Assembly: GCF_024323335.1 (NCBI RefSeq) | Contig: NC_066581.1 | Coordinates: 445,371,816 to 445,435,815, forward strand | Origin: Lathyrus oleraceus | Lineage: Eukaryota > Streptophyta > Magnoliopsida > Fabales > Fabaceae | DNA length: 64,000 nt | Direction of reading: 5' to 3' | Shown: piece after piece, positions 1-10,109 of the stretch | How the letters are laid out: each line of letters begins with the position of its first letter | Numbering within the stretch: the stretch's first letter is position 1 | Position numbers and translations under genes: made by a program | The notes under the pieces: model-generated | Database searches by the model: none | What the model saw: only the letters and a program-made list of their open reading frames with translations | What the model was told of the DNA's origin: nothing

Positions 1-2705
1 TCAAAAGCACGAACAATAAGATCACTTGGAGTGAGGACAACCCCTTCAACATCTATCTTGCTCAAAGTCTTCTTAGGCAGCACATTCAAAGACGAGCCAG
101 TATCCACCAACACGTGCGACAATACTGCGCCTTTGCACTCCATAGTGATATGCAGGGCTTTGTTATGGTTGCGACCTTCAGGCGTCAAATCCAAGTTTGT
201 GAACCCCAAACCATGCCTTGTACTGACATTAGAAATAACACCCTTCAACTGGTTGACAGAGATTTCCTGAGGCACGTAAGCCAGATTCAACATCTTCAGT
301 AAGGCGTTACGGTGTGCCTTAGAGAACAACAACAGGGACAGAATAGAGATTTCGGACGGAGTTTGATTCAGCTGATCTACAATCTTGTAGTCACTCTTCT
401 TAATAATCTTCATAAACTCCTCTACGTCTTTCTCGAACGAGCCCTCAGACGCCTACTTCTGAACAGGTTCTTCCTCAACCACAGCCTGCTTACCCTTTGC
501 TTTGGCAAGAGCCTCAGGATTGTTGTCTCTTAAAGGCCGCGGTGCGAACAGACGACCGCTTCTCGTAAACCCTCCAGGACCCCCTACATTGTCCACAACC
601 GGACCCACAGTCACTAGAGCTCTACTTGATAAACCAATTGTCACGGGAGACTGATTAACTGGCTTGATCTGGCTTTCTGCCCTTCTGTTGTTGCGGTAGG
701 CATTATCATACTTCCATGGCACAACCCTACTATTCTCAACAGGCCTTCTACCAGACACAGCAACAGTAATGGGAGCACTAACAGTTACTGGAGCAGAAAT
801 AGTAACAGGAGTACCAACAGTTGCAGGTGCATTAACAGTTCTCTGACCACGTCCCTCGGACGGTTTGAAATAAATGGTGACAGTTGACACCACCCCACGA
901 TCTTTAACAGCCCGACTAAACTGCAGACAACCCTCATTAATCAGATTTTGGATACCAACCCTCAACTTATCACATTCATTCTCTGAATGAACACAATCTG
1001 AACAACCCTGGTCACAACCCGGGAACACTCCCCCATTCAACAGACGATCCTTCACAACAAACAACGGAGTCTGAATCTCATCAACACTGACCACCAAATC
1101 CACAGCTTCCCCATCTTCCACAATGTTCACCCTATGCGCGCCATGCTGAGGCATAGGATTGTTCACAACATTAGGCACAGGAGCAAAATTGATTGTTTTG
1201 GCGTCAATTAAGTCCTGGACCTTATGATGAAAAGCCCGACAATTCTCAATATGGTGCCCCGGTGCACCGGAATGGAAGTCACAACGAACGTTGGCATCAT
1301 ACCCAGGTGGTATCTTCGTCAACGGAGCCATTGTACGCAACTCAACAAACCCTAATCTGAGCAATTCGGGCAGTAACTCAGTATATGTCATAGGTAACGG
1401 GTCGAAACGGCGATCCGGCATTCTCTGTCTCGGCTGATATGGGCGTTGCTGTTGTTGTTGTTGTGGTGGTGGTGCTCTTTGTTGTTGCTGTTGTCGTGGT
1501 TGAGGCGTTGGGATGGTTACTGCAGCAACCTGGCGGTACTGGCCTCTGTTCATATTTCTTCTACTGTGTACGACATTAGTTTCCCCCTCTCTTCTACGAG
1601 GTGCCCCAGCAAATGGCTTTTTTGAAGATGAGGAACCAGCATCCTGAATCTTTCCAGCTTTAATGAGACTCTCTGTCCTCTCTCCACAAATCACTACATC
1701 AGAAAAACTACCGAATGGGCAACTCCCCATCCGGTCCATAAACACACCTTGCAAGGTCCCAATAAACATATCGGTCAACTCCTTCTCCAGCATCGGAGGT
1801 TGCACCCTTGCAGCTAATTCCCGCCATCTCTGGGCGTACTCTTTGAAACTCTCTCCAGACTTCTGACATAGGCTCTATAACTGCGTTCGGCTCGGAGCCA
1901 TATCCATATTGTGTTTGTATTGCCTCAAAAAGGCTTTACCCAAATCCCTCCAACTTCGAATGGATTCTCTTTTCAGCTCCATGTACCAATCCAAGGAAGC
2001 TCCAGACAAGCTATCCTGGAAGAAGTACATCCACATCTTTTCGTCATCCGTATAGGCAGAAATTTTTCTGAAGTAAGCCTGCACATGGGTGCGAGGACAA
2101 GAAGTACCGTTGTATTTATCAAAGGAAGGCGCTTTGAACTTATAAGGAACCCTCAATCCTTCCACCAAGCCCATATTCATAACATCAAACCCCAAAGAGT
2201 TCTGACACTCCATGGCTCTGATTTTTTCAGCTAAGGCATCAACCCTCCTATCTCTTTCGTCAGTTCTTCCCACAACCTCATCATCCTCACTGATGAGAGT
2301 AAACATGTCCTCATGTCTGTCAACCAAGGGAGCAGGATTACAGACTGGAGCACGGGTTGCTCTGACATTAGCAGTCTCTGGAGCAATAGGCTGACCGTTA
2401 ATTCTGATACCCTTCAACTCATCACCCACGGCGTCATCGTTGACGGGAGCAGCAGCAACAACATTATCATTCACAAGAACACCCACTTGTGAAGCACGAC
2501 TTGGCGGTGGGAGCACAGCTTCCTGTCTCTGGGCTAAGGCACGCAGCTCCTCTTGCCCTTGAACGACCCCCTGCATCATGGTCATGAATTGGGCCATCTT
2601 AGCCCTCATCTCAGCCAACTCAGCTTGCACTTGGTCCATGTTCCTCTGTTGATTCAACCGGGTTGCGTAGCGGTGCGGACGTTGATCAACAATCCTGCCT
2701 AACAC
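1..2705 (-). pseudogene. gag-pro: Ogre A gag-protease (partial, two in-frame stops)
   Basis: Gag packages element RNA in cytoplasmic particles and the aspartic protease matures the polyprotein. One frame runs from the ATG at 2705 to the window start, broken only by TAG at 1875-1877 and TAG at 453-455. In order: an N-terminal coiled-coil-like stretch (about 2560-2640), the retrotransposon gag core with the YKFKAPSFDKYNG and YFQDSL-like signatures (about 1950-2200), EYAQRWREL just past the first stop, a glutamine/proline-rich linker (about 1435-1510), a Cys/His motif CDFHSGAPGHHIENC (about 1240-1285) typical of Ogre gag, and the protease active site VDTGSS (about 90-110). The active site is intact; the stops make it a pseudogene unless read through. 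Pol lies off the edge. Confidence 0.85.
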
Positions 2706-3031
2706 AGGAACCAGAGTGAGAAGTCTCGATCAAGAACACCTGTAATGCAAAATGATATGTGTATGATGCTAATGATGCGTATGATGCACATGATATGTTC
2801 ATTCAAGAGCCTAGTTCGTCTTTCAAGAAATGGCATCCTGCAATAAACAACAAAGAAGAAATCTACACAGAATAATGAGCACAAGGTGAAACATCAACAA
2901 TCTCATCTATAGACATGAGCAACAAGGATCATACAACAATATCCAAACAAAGATCCAAATGATCAGAGTACAACAATGAATCCCATCCAATAATCCTGGA
3001 GGTGATTCTCAACATGAACAACAGATATACG
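2706..3031 (-). other. Spacer between ORF1 and gag of element A
   Basis: No coding signal. It holds a loose run of ATGATGC-like units (about 2750-2805: atgatgc, taatgatgc, gtatgatgc, acatgatatg). Spacers of similar size separate ORF1 from gag in copies B and C here. Confidence 0.5.
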
Positions 3032-4676
3032 CTAGAAAAGATGTCCTCCAGGAATGAGAGTCTTCAGGTACTGGCACTGGTCTATCAACAGGTCACATTC
3101 TGAACACTCTGGCAGAGGAGTGAGCTTCTCCTTCAGTTGTCTTCTGAGCTCCACAACTTCTCCTTCAAGCTGGCTCTCTGATGCACGTCTCAAGTCTACC
3201 TCCCTCTTCACCTGAACATCTTTGTCCCTATGTTGCTTTTCCAAGTCTCGGATCTTCTTCTGATAACTAGCTTTAACTCTCTGCAACCTCAAGCACTCAC
3301 GGTGTTCTTCATTCAACAATGTCTCTAACTCATCATAAGACCTCTTCTTGCCCTTCAATCTAACAACATCTTCACCCTGCATGCCTTTGAGTTGATGAGC
3401 CAAGTTCAACTTATCAGCTTTGGCTTTGTAAAGCTCCATCTGGGTGTCTTGTTCCTTTTCTTTCAAACGATGATTCTCCATCAAGGCTTGCTTGTAGTGC
3501 TCAGCAGGCACACTATCAGCAAGGATCAAAGGTGGTTGCTCTTGCAATGACTCCATCCTATCATAGGGTAACAATAAAGTCTCAACTCTATTCTTGACCC
3601 AATCAATGTAATCAGGCATAGCAATTGCAAACTTTTTTCCCAACACAGCTCCATCCTTGACACCAATGGTCTTCCAAGCTCTTCCCGCTTGCTCCAATCT
3701 AGTAGTGTCACTCCGCTTCTCAAAATACACACTTTCAGCTATCTCAACATCTAGTGGTCTTCCATTCATCACAAACCCCAACTGACGAAGAGAAAGAACC
3801 GGGTTGTAATTGATGCAACCCTTACTCCCTATGAGTGGCACATTACGAAACTCTCCACAACTCATGATGACATTACGCACATCCATCCGGTAAGATTGCC
3901 ACCTGATATCATAGGAGGTAAGAGACATAATCCTCTGAGTCCACTTATGAGTGCTCTGAGTATCTACAAAAGGTCCACTGACTGGCAGGAGAGACAAAAA
4001 CCATCTGAGTAGCAACGGGAGACAACATCTAATAGCTCCACCCTTACCATGCCTACTGTGAATAGCATAGTAAGTGTCAGCTAACAAAGTAGGAACCGGG
4101 TTTCCTCCAAGGAAGATAGTGATAGCAGCATAGTCCACAAAGTTAGGCATACTCGGGAACAAGACAATCCCATAAATCATGATGGCTAACTGGGCATGAA
4201 AAGCTTCCCAATTTCCTTTCTTTGCTTCTTCTTTGGCTATCCTCAACAGGAACTTCAAAGGCAAACCCACAACATCACCACTCGACTTCCAATTGTCACT
4301 CACTTCCTTGATACTCAAAAGAAAAAGCTCTGGCGATGACTCTGAAATCAACCTCCTTTGGAACATCCAAGAAAGGAACCTGATATTTGATCGGGACATT
4401 CATCAGAATAGTGTACTCTTCAAGAGTAGGAGCCAACTGATAATCCTGGAAAGTGAAACAACGGAGCTCTGGGTCATTGAACTGTAGAAGAGTCTGCAAC
4501 GGTACTGGATCTACCACCATCTTCAACAGTGTCAACAAATCCCCATACTGATCAACAAACACCTTCTGATTACCGTCGGTCACAAGATTTCTCAACTCTA
4601 TCAAAGGTGTCAAAGGCTCATGGTGAAAATTGTAGGTGCACGTCTTCCTCTTCAACTCTGGAACGGTTGCCATCAC
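3032..4676 (-). pseudogene. Ogre A ORF1 protein, one frameshift
   Basis: ORF1 of Ogre elements is an extra gene before gag whose function is unknown. Two overlapping frames make it up: 4676-4296 gives the N-terminus (starting MMATVPELKRK, with CFTFQDYQLAPTLEEY) and 4399-3032 gives the rest, so a frameshift lies near 4320-4330. The middle has the conserved core seen in all copies here (NPVPTLLADTYYAIHSRHGK, CCLPLLLRWF, SCGEFRNVPLIG). The last 150 residues are strongly charged and look like a coiled coil (MELYKAKADKL through QLKEKLTPLP). The core resembles the plant transposon domain now called DUF7745; that is from memory. About 550 residues when intact. Copies: B 37707-39101 and C 57273-56770. 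Confidence 0.8.
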
Positions 4677-5437
4677 TCACAGTGAATAAACCTAAATGAA
4701 CGTGAGAAATGATATGCATGAGGGGATTAGCTTTTTCTTTTCTTTTTTGTTTTTTTTTGTTTTGCATTATTTTTTTGAAAGTAAATATGCTATGATGCAA
4801 ATGATGCAAACACGACTGGCCGGCTGTGTGTTACAGAGCACAGGTTCAAAGCTTCGGCTTGAATTCGGAACCACAAAGTCATCTGAGACCCAAAGTCATC
4901 TAAGACCCCAAACTGCAGAACCAAGTCACCAAAAGAACCCAAGAGTCACCAACAAGTCACCAACGGTACCTGTAATAATGATCATTCCCTCCCTACTCAT
5001 GAGTGTCATCTAGGCTAGGGTAAGGTCAAGAGAAACGCAGGATAAACAACCCTTTCATAGAATATCATCATGTACACACCCGATGTATGCACCGATAATA
5101 CCCCATCAGGATCTGAACTACTCGTGATATCAAGTTCCGCTAAGTGGCGCAATACCACCCGCTTCCCAAGAATCACTCTATTCCTAGGTGTCCTAGAGTT
5201 CACTCATAGCCTGGGTATTGGGCCTTTTACCTCATGTAACTCCCACCCCACAGAGAGACAAACACACAGCCAACACAGATGAAAGTATGATGAATGCAAA
5301 CATAAATGCAAACATAAATGCAAACATAAATAAATGAATGCAATAAATGAAACAGTAAAAGCAACCAAACCCTATTCTAAAGAGCGCTAGGAGAGACTCG
5401 CTTAGGGAAGATGGACCAGCAAGAGGTCAACTTCTCT
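4677..5437 (-). other. 5' leader of Ogre A
   Basis: Untranslated leader between the primer-binding site and ORF1. It contains a pyrimidine-rich run on the plus strand (about 4731-4775) and a short 12 bp tandem repeat near 5292-5327. I see no credible gene; short open frames here have no homology I recognise. Confidence 0.55.
5292..5327. repeat. 12 bp tandem repeat, three copies
   Basis: The unit aaatgcaaacat is repeated three times in the leader of element A, followed by a degenerate aaataaatgaatgc tail. Confidence 0.8.
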
Positions 5438-5460
5438 TGTATCCCCAGCAGAGTCGTCAG
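5438..5460 (-). promoter_or_regulatory. Primer-binding site of Ogre A
   Basis: On the minus strand, four bases after the LTR end, the sequence reads TGACGACTCTGCTGGGGATA-like. This fits the 3' end of a tRNA ending ...CCCAGCAGAGTCGCCA. Ogre elements are reported to prime from tRNA-Arg. One base differs from the expected TGGCGACTC. Its position fixes the LTR end at 5462. Confidence 0.75.
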
Positions 5461-5944
5461 CTGTCGCATTACGCGAAAAACCGGCGGGAAAACGAAACAA
5501 CAGAGCCGCCACTGTGCGTTATTTATCCCAAAGGAGGGAAAGGAAACGCTCGAAGTAAATCTGGAAAAGACATGGTCTCGCGACCAGAGAAAGATGGGAT
5601 CGGGAGTCGGTTATGCGAAGGGAAGGTATTAGCACCCCTACGCATCCGTCGTACTCGACGGGATCCACGCTCAAAAGAATAGAAGAAAGGTTGCTAAAGA
5701 CTGCTCACAAACTGCACAAGGCTGGAAGGAAACACAGAAAGACGGAAGAAACGGGACTCGGCAGGATATCGCATCCTGGGCCTATGTAGCCTGTCAAACA
5801 CAGACATCAGATTCGACGTAGTTCGGGAATAGGGGAAACGTGCTCGCTAGGATGTCGCATCCTATGCATACGTATCTTCTCTAACCAGAGAAAGAATCAG
5901 AGCACTCGTAGCTCGGCTAACACATGCCAAAAAAAACCACACAG

Positions 5945-6385
5945 GAAACCGACTGCCAATCGCTGGACTTACGTCAGACTCCACACAAACAGGCAAACCT
6001 GGAAACCGAATGCCAATTGCTGGACATACATCAGACTCCGAACCAACAGACGCACACAGGAAACCAACTGCCAAGCGCTGGACTTATGTCAGACTCCAAA
6101 CAGAGAAACTGGAAACCGAATGCCAATCGCTGGACTTACATCAAACTCCAAACCAACAAACACAACAGGAAACCAACTGCCAATCGCTGGACTTACGTTA
6201 GACTCCAAACAAAGAAACTGGAAACAGAATGCATATCGCTGGACTTACATCAGACTCCGAACCAACAAACACACACAGGAAACCAACTGCCAATCGCTGG
6301 ACTTACGTCAGACTCCAACAAGCAAACAAGACACAGGAAACCAACTGCCAATCGCTGGACTTATGTCAGACTCCAACACACACAA
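5945..6385. repeat. LTR minisatellite: eight units of about 51-60 bp with two alternating types
   Basis: Eight copies of a block like tgccaatcgctggacttacg followed by tcagactcc start near 5949, 6006, 6065, 6116, 6173, 6225, 6282 and 6342. Units 2, 4 and 6 read cgaatgc...acatca; units 1, 3, 5, 7 and 8 read mostly caactgc...acgtca, and the linkers alternate too. The real period is therefore a dimer of about 108-116 bp. LTR D has a three-unit relative at 58331-58484. Confidence 0.9.
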
Positions 6386-9097
6386 AAGGGTTGCAAAAGA
6401 AAAAGGGCGCCCGGAGAGATCAGCTCATCTCCTGCCTACGTACCTCATCTGGTATGAGGATCAGGGCGACGTAGTTCCCCTACACAGGGAAAGAAATTTT
6501 AACCTAACGAGAGACTGGGAAGTGACAAACTAGAAGGGAGCCTGACTCGAGCCTAATAGTTATCATGTAATCCGCAATGGTCCTAGGTTAAGGTTTCTAT
6601 CCTAACTTGCACAGGAAGCAAGCTATCCTAAACAGCACAATCAAACACATACAAGCACAATAAAGCAAGCACACACACTATATGCACACAATTGGGCTCA
6701 TACAAGGCTATGCTGTAAAAACAAGCCAACTGGAATGGGGTGTGGTTAGCTCTTAACCCTAACATTGAGAGTTAGGGTGAAGCAGATGAAATGGGAAGTG
6801 AGGGTAAGACCTCATAGCTCTTATCCCTGGCCTGGGAGAGCTTGACTCACAATAGAAAGTGTGGGAGTTCAGAATGTAGGAACTCTTCTCCACAGATGAC
6901 CGACACAACATGATCTTGGGTTCTTATTCACAATGCATCAACACATGGTGTGTGAGCAAAGTGGATGACACAACAGAATAGTAGGGGATGGATTGCACAT
7001 CCCTTTTATCTGCCAATTGCCTCTAAAGAGGTCTTTACCTGCTTGGCACAAAAATTAAACATTCACAAGCATTGCCTCTTAAGGAGGGCTTCAGACAGGT
7101 GCCTGCCCACATAACAGGACAGGTCTTCCAGACTACATGAAGTCAGAAGAATTGTACCTCAGTGGTAAGCAAACCACAAGCTAGCCAAGTAAGTTCAAAA
7201 TGAACTCAAAGCAACTTAGGTACCTGTGAATAAATCTAAACCAATCAGTTCAACTATACAGACAAACAATCAACAGTTAATATCACACAGACAGATAAGC
7301 ATCATCAGACAACAATGAGCAAGCCACAAGCACAAATGAATTGGTTCTCAAAGCCTACAAAACAAACAAAGGTTAGCCAACAACAACCAATAATCAAGCT
7401 CAAATGAATGAGTCACTCCAATCATGGCAATGTGCATCTGAACCTGAAATCATAATCCAAATGGTAAGTCCAAACCACTAGGTCAAAGCCTAGGGTCAAA
7501 AAAGGGTCAAAAAGTCAAAACGGAACTTCAAACTTGACATGAAGCATCTTCAAACACATATTGACATATCCTAAAAAGGCTCACATCAAAATCATTAACC
7601 AAATGCATTTCATGATCAAGTGAAGTCAACGGCAATTTCAAAGTTCATATGTGATCATCATGAATGAAAAATTCAAATCAAAATAGAAATGATTCCAAAA
7701 AATCTGGAAAAAAACATGAGCAATCTAGACATCCATAACATACATCACATAAGAAATCAGGAGCATTGGACATCATTTGGCATGGCAATCACATTGTACA
7801 AGTCAAGCAATCAAAGGTGTGACACAAATTGTCACACCAAGTTAACTCAATCATAAAACAGAATTGGTGCATGGGAAAAATATCAAACCAAAGCCAACAT
7901 GTCCAGCAATGTGTCTAGAAACTACACACAAAATTTCAGAGTCATTGGATAAGAAACAAGCATTTTATGACAACATAAGCAAAGCAATATCACACATGCA
8001 TATGTATTCAAACATCTTAGCACAAATCATTTTTCCAGCCAAGCACAACTTGCAATTTTATGCTCATAAAAAAGTAGACAGGATAAGGAGCATATAGCAA
8101 AAAATTGGGATCAAATTGGTGCAATTTTCAATTTATATAGATTTTTGGAAGTTTGGAAAAATTTGAAAATGTAAGTGAAGCAAGGCATGGCAAAATGGGA
8201 GGGAATGGTGAAAAATGCATGGCAATTTGAAAAAGTCCCTCAGCCAGGATCGAACCTAGCGCAAATTCAAATCTAGCGCCTAACATCAAAATGGCAGCGT
8301 ATTGACACAAAAACCCTAAGCCTGGCGCGCTTCCAGATTCGTAGCTAATTCAAAATTTCGTAGCAAATCACATGCAGATTTCGTAGCAAAACCCTAGCCA
8401 AGTCCTAGCAGTTTCTGGAAACGCATGAAGCTCATAGGTTGAAGATGAAGATCATGATGATCTTCATACGCATTTTCCAGATTTCAAAAAAGTGTCCAGA
8501 AATCATTAAAACCTATACCAATCGGTTCCTCATCTCATGTACATGCAAGATCAAGCATCATTTTGCACCAAAACATCATAATAACTCCAGATCGAAGAAA
8601 AGAAAAAATGTCATCAAAACTTGAAATGCATGTAACTTTGTCAATACAACACCAATTCACTCAAAATTTGTATCAGAATCATCACCAAGCCATGATCTAC
8701 ACCAATATCCTAATGAATTTCAAAATTAGAGAGGTCGAATCCTGACCTCTTGAAGAACAAAAGTTGGAATCGTGTGCTTCCAAGCTCAGCTACAGCTCAA
8801 ATATCCTCCACAATGCCTATTGAAGTGATTGGTGATGAATTAGAGGTTCCAGTATGCACGAATCCAGCTCAAATTGCAAGCTCCATGGATGCTTCAAGCT
8901 TTGACTCTGGCTCAATATGCCATGATTTGCCTTGATTCCTTGTCCAAATCTTCTCAAATAAACCTTATGAGCATGAATCAAACAAGAGAAAATGCTTTTG
9001 TGTGAAGAATTTGCAAAAAAATTTGAGAGAAGAATTTTGATGATTTTTGGTTCTAGATCTGAAAATGAAGCTAATGACCAATACATTCAGGATTAAC

Positions 9098-9107
9098 AAT
9101 ATATACC
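9098..9107 (-). promoter_or_regulatory. TATA box in LTR of Ogre A
   Basis: The minus strand reads GGTATATATT about 1.0 kb from the LTR start. The other Ogre LTRs have a TATA motif in the comparable place (20564-20573, 45284-45293, 61115-61125), which supports it as the U3 promoter. Confidence 0.5.
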
Positions 9108-10109
9108 TCATGCTAATGATGTTTAAAACCTGTTTAAGCCAAATGCAAATGAGATTAATCAATTTTGAGGTGTATGTGCAAAATGTGTTTTTCACCCCCA
9201 TGCATGAGGTAGCACGTGAACAGTGCACGAATCTGGCCCAAAATCACTTAATTAATGCCCATGTAAGCTTTTGAATTGGTTTTGTATGCTCATGATCAAC
9301 CAAAATGATTTTATGCATTTTTCTTCACAAATCTTCATGAACAAGCACATGCCCATGCAAAGGAAATTTATGCCATGTAATGCTATGCTTGGAAAGTACA
9401 TGTTATGAGGATCAAAATGCAAAAAGAACCACTCATTTTGGAGCTTTGGTTCAAAAGTTATGCCCATTTGAATTTTAAAACACACTTTGCCATGATTGGA
9501 TCATATCTCCTCAACCACACAAGAGAAATTCATGATCTTGGAATTTTTGTAAATGGGAGAGAAAGATCTTCAACTTTCATGTTGGACAAAATTTCATTTG
9601 AAGCTTTCTTGATGATGTAATCTTGAGTTGAGGTTGGTCCAAAACCTTTCCATTTTTGGAAATTTCAAATTATAGGTCACTTGCTATTTTGGGAAAGTCT
9701 TGATCTGACTTCAAATTCTTCAATGTTGATGTTTGAAATGTCAAATGAGACTTGTTTGAGAATGAATGAAGCATCTCTAACCACTTCCCACCTTCAAATC
9801 CACAATTGACTTTGCAATTGACCTCTGATGACTGTCATGGGCCTCAGATGACTTGCACATGCCTTGATGAGTTCTAAACCTTCAACACTTGGCCAAATTA
9901 ATTCAAAGTGATCCTTGAGTCATGTAAGCTCAATGGAACAACCCTAGGGCTTTGATCACATGGAGAATGCTCTTGTTGCCTTGCACAGTTGAATCTCCTA
10001 ACCAGTCTTGCCTGATGAGATGCAATGGGCTATGCAATATGAACGCAATGTTAACGACCTAAAAATGAAATGTATATACAAATGGGAGGTGCAAATTTGA
10101 GGTGCTACA

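Larger units (their letters stand above)
1..10109 (-). mobile_element. Ogre-type LTR retrotransposon A (5' part, cut by window edge)
   Basis: Read on the minus strand, the order is 5' LTR (10109 to 5462), primer-binding site, leader, ORF1, then gag and protease, running off the left edge. An extra ORF1 upstream of gag, an LTR near 4.6 kb and this primer site are the known hallmarks of Ogre elements (Tat clade of Ty3/gypsy). RT, RNase H, integrase and the 3' LTR would lie to the left. The element sits inside the gag of element E: E's open frame begins directly at 10110. The expected 5 bp target duplication at 10110-10114 (cctcc) cannot be tested because the other end is outside the window. Confidence 0.85.
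5462..10109 (-). repeat. 5' LTR of Ogre A (about 4.65 kb)
   Basis: Minus strand: starts TGTAGCACCTC at 10109 and ends GCGACA at 5462 next to the primer site. The U5 end shares with LTRs G, D and B the block GGTTATGC...GAAGG...TTAGCACCC (around 5600-5640). It carries a minisatellite (5945-6385) and a TATA box (about 9098-9107). The remainder is AT-rich with the phrases common to all the Ogre LTRs here (ccattgcctacgtacc-like block, tgacctataatg-like phrases). Open frames inside it, such as the 177-codon one at 5924-6457, are by-products of the repeats. Confidence 0.85.

Noticed and set aside
312..533. Plus-strand open frames at 31-533 and similar ones at 1663-2394
   Set aside because: They run opposite to the gag-protease frame of element A, whose motifs are clear; they are mirror frames.
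5924..6533. Open frames encoding repeats of CQSLDLRQTP-like peptides
   Set aside because: They arise from the LTR minisatellite, appear in three overlapping frames, and have no start context or homology.
7864..9620. Short frames of 60-90 codons in LTR A, and likewise in LTRs G and D
   Set aside because: No motif or codon pattern, not shared between homologous LTRs.
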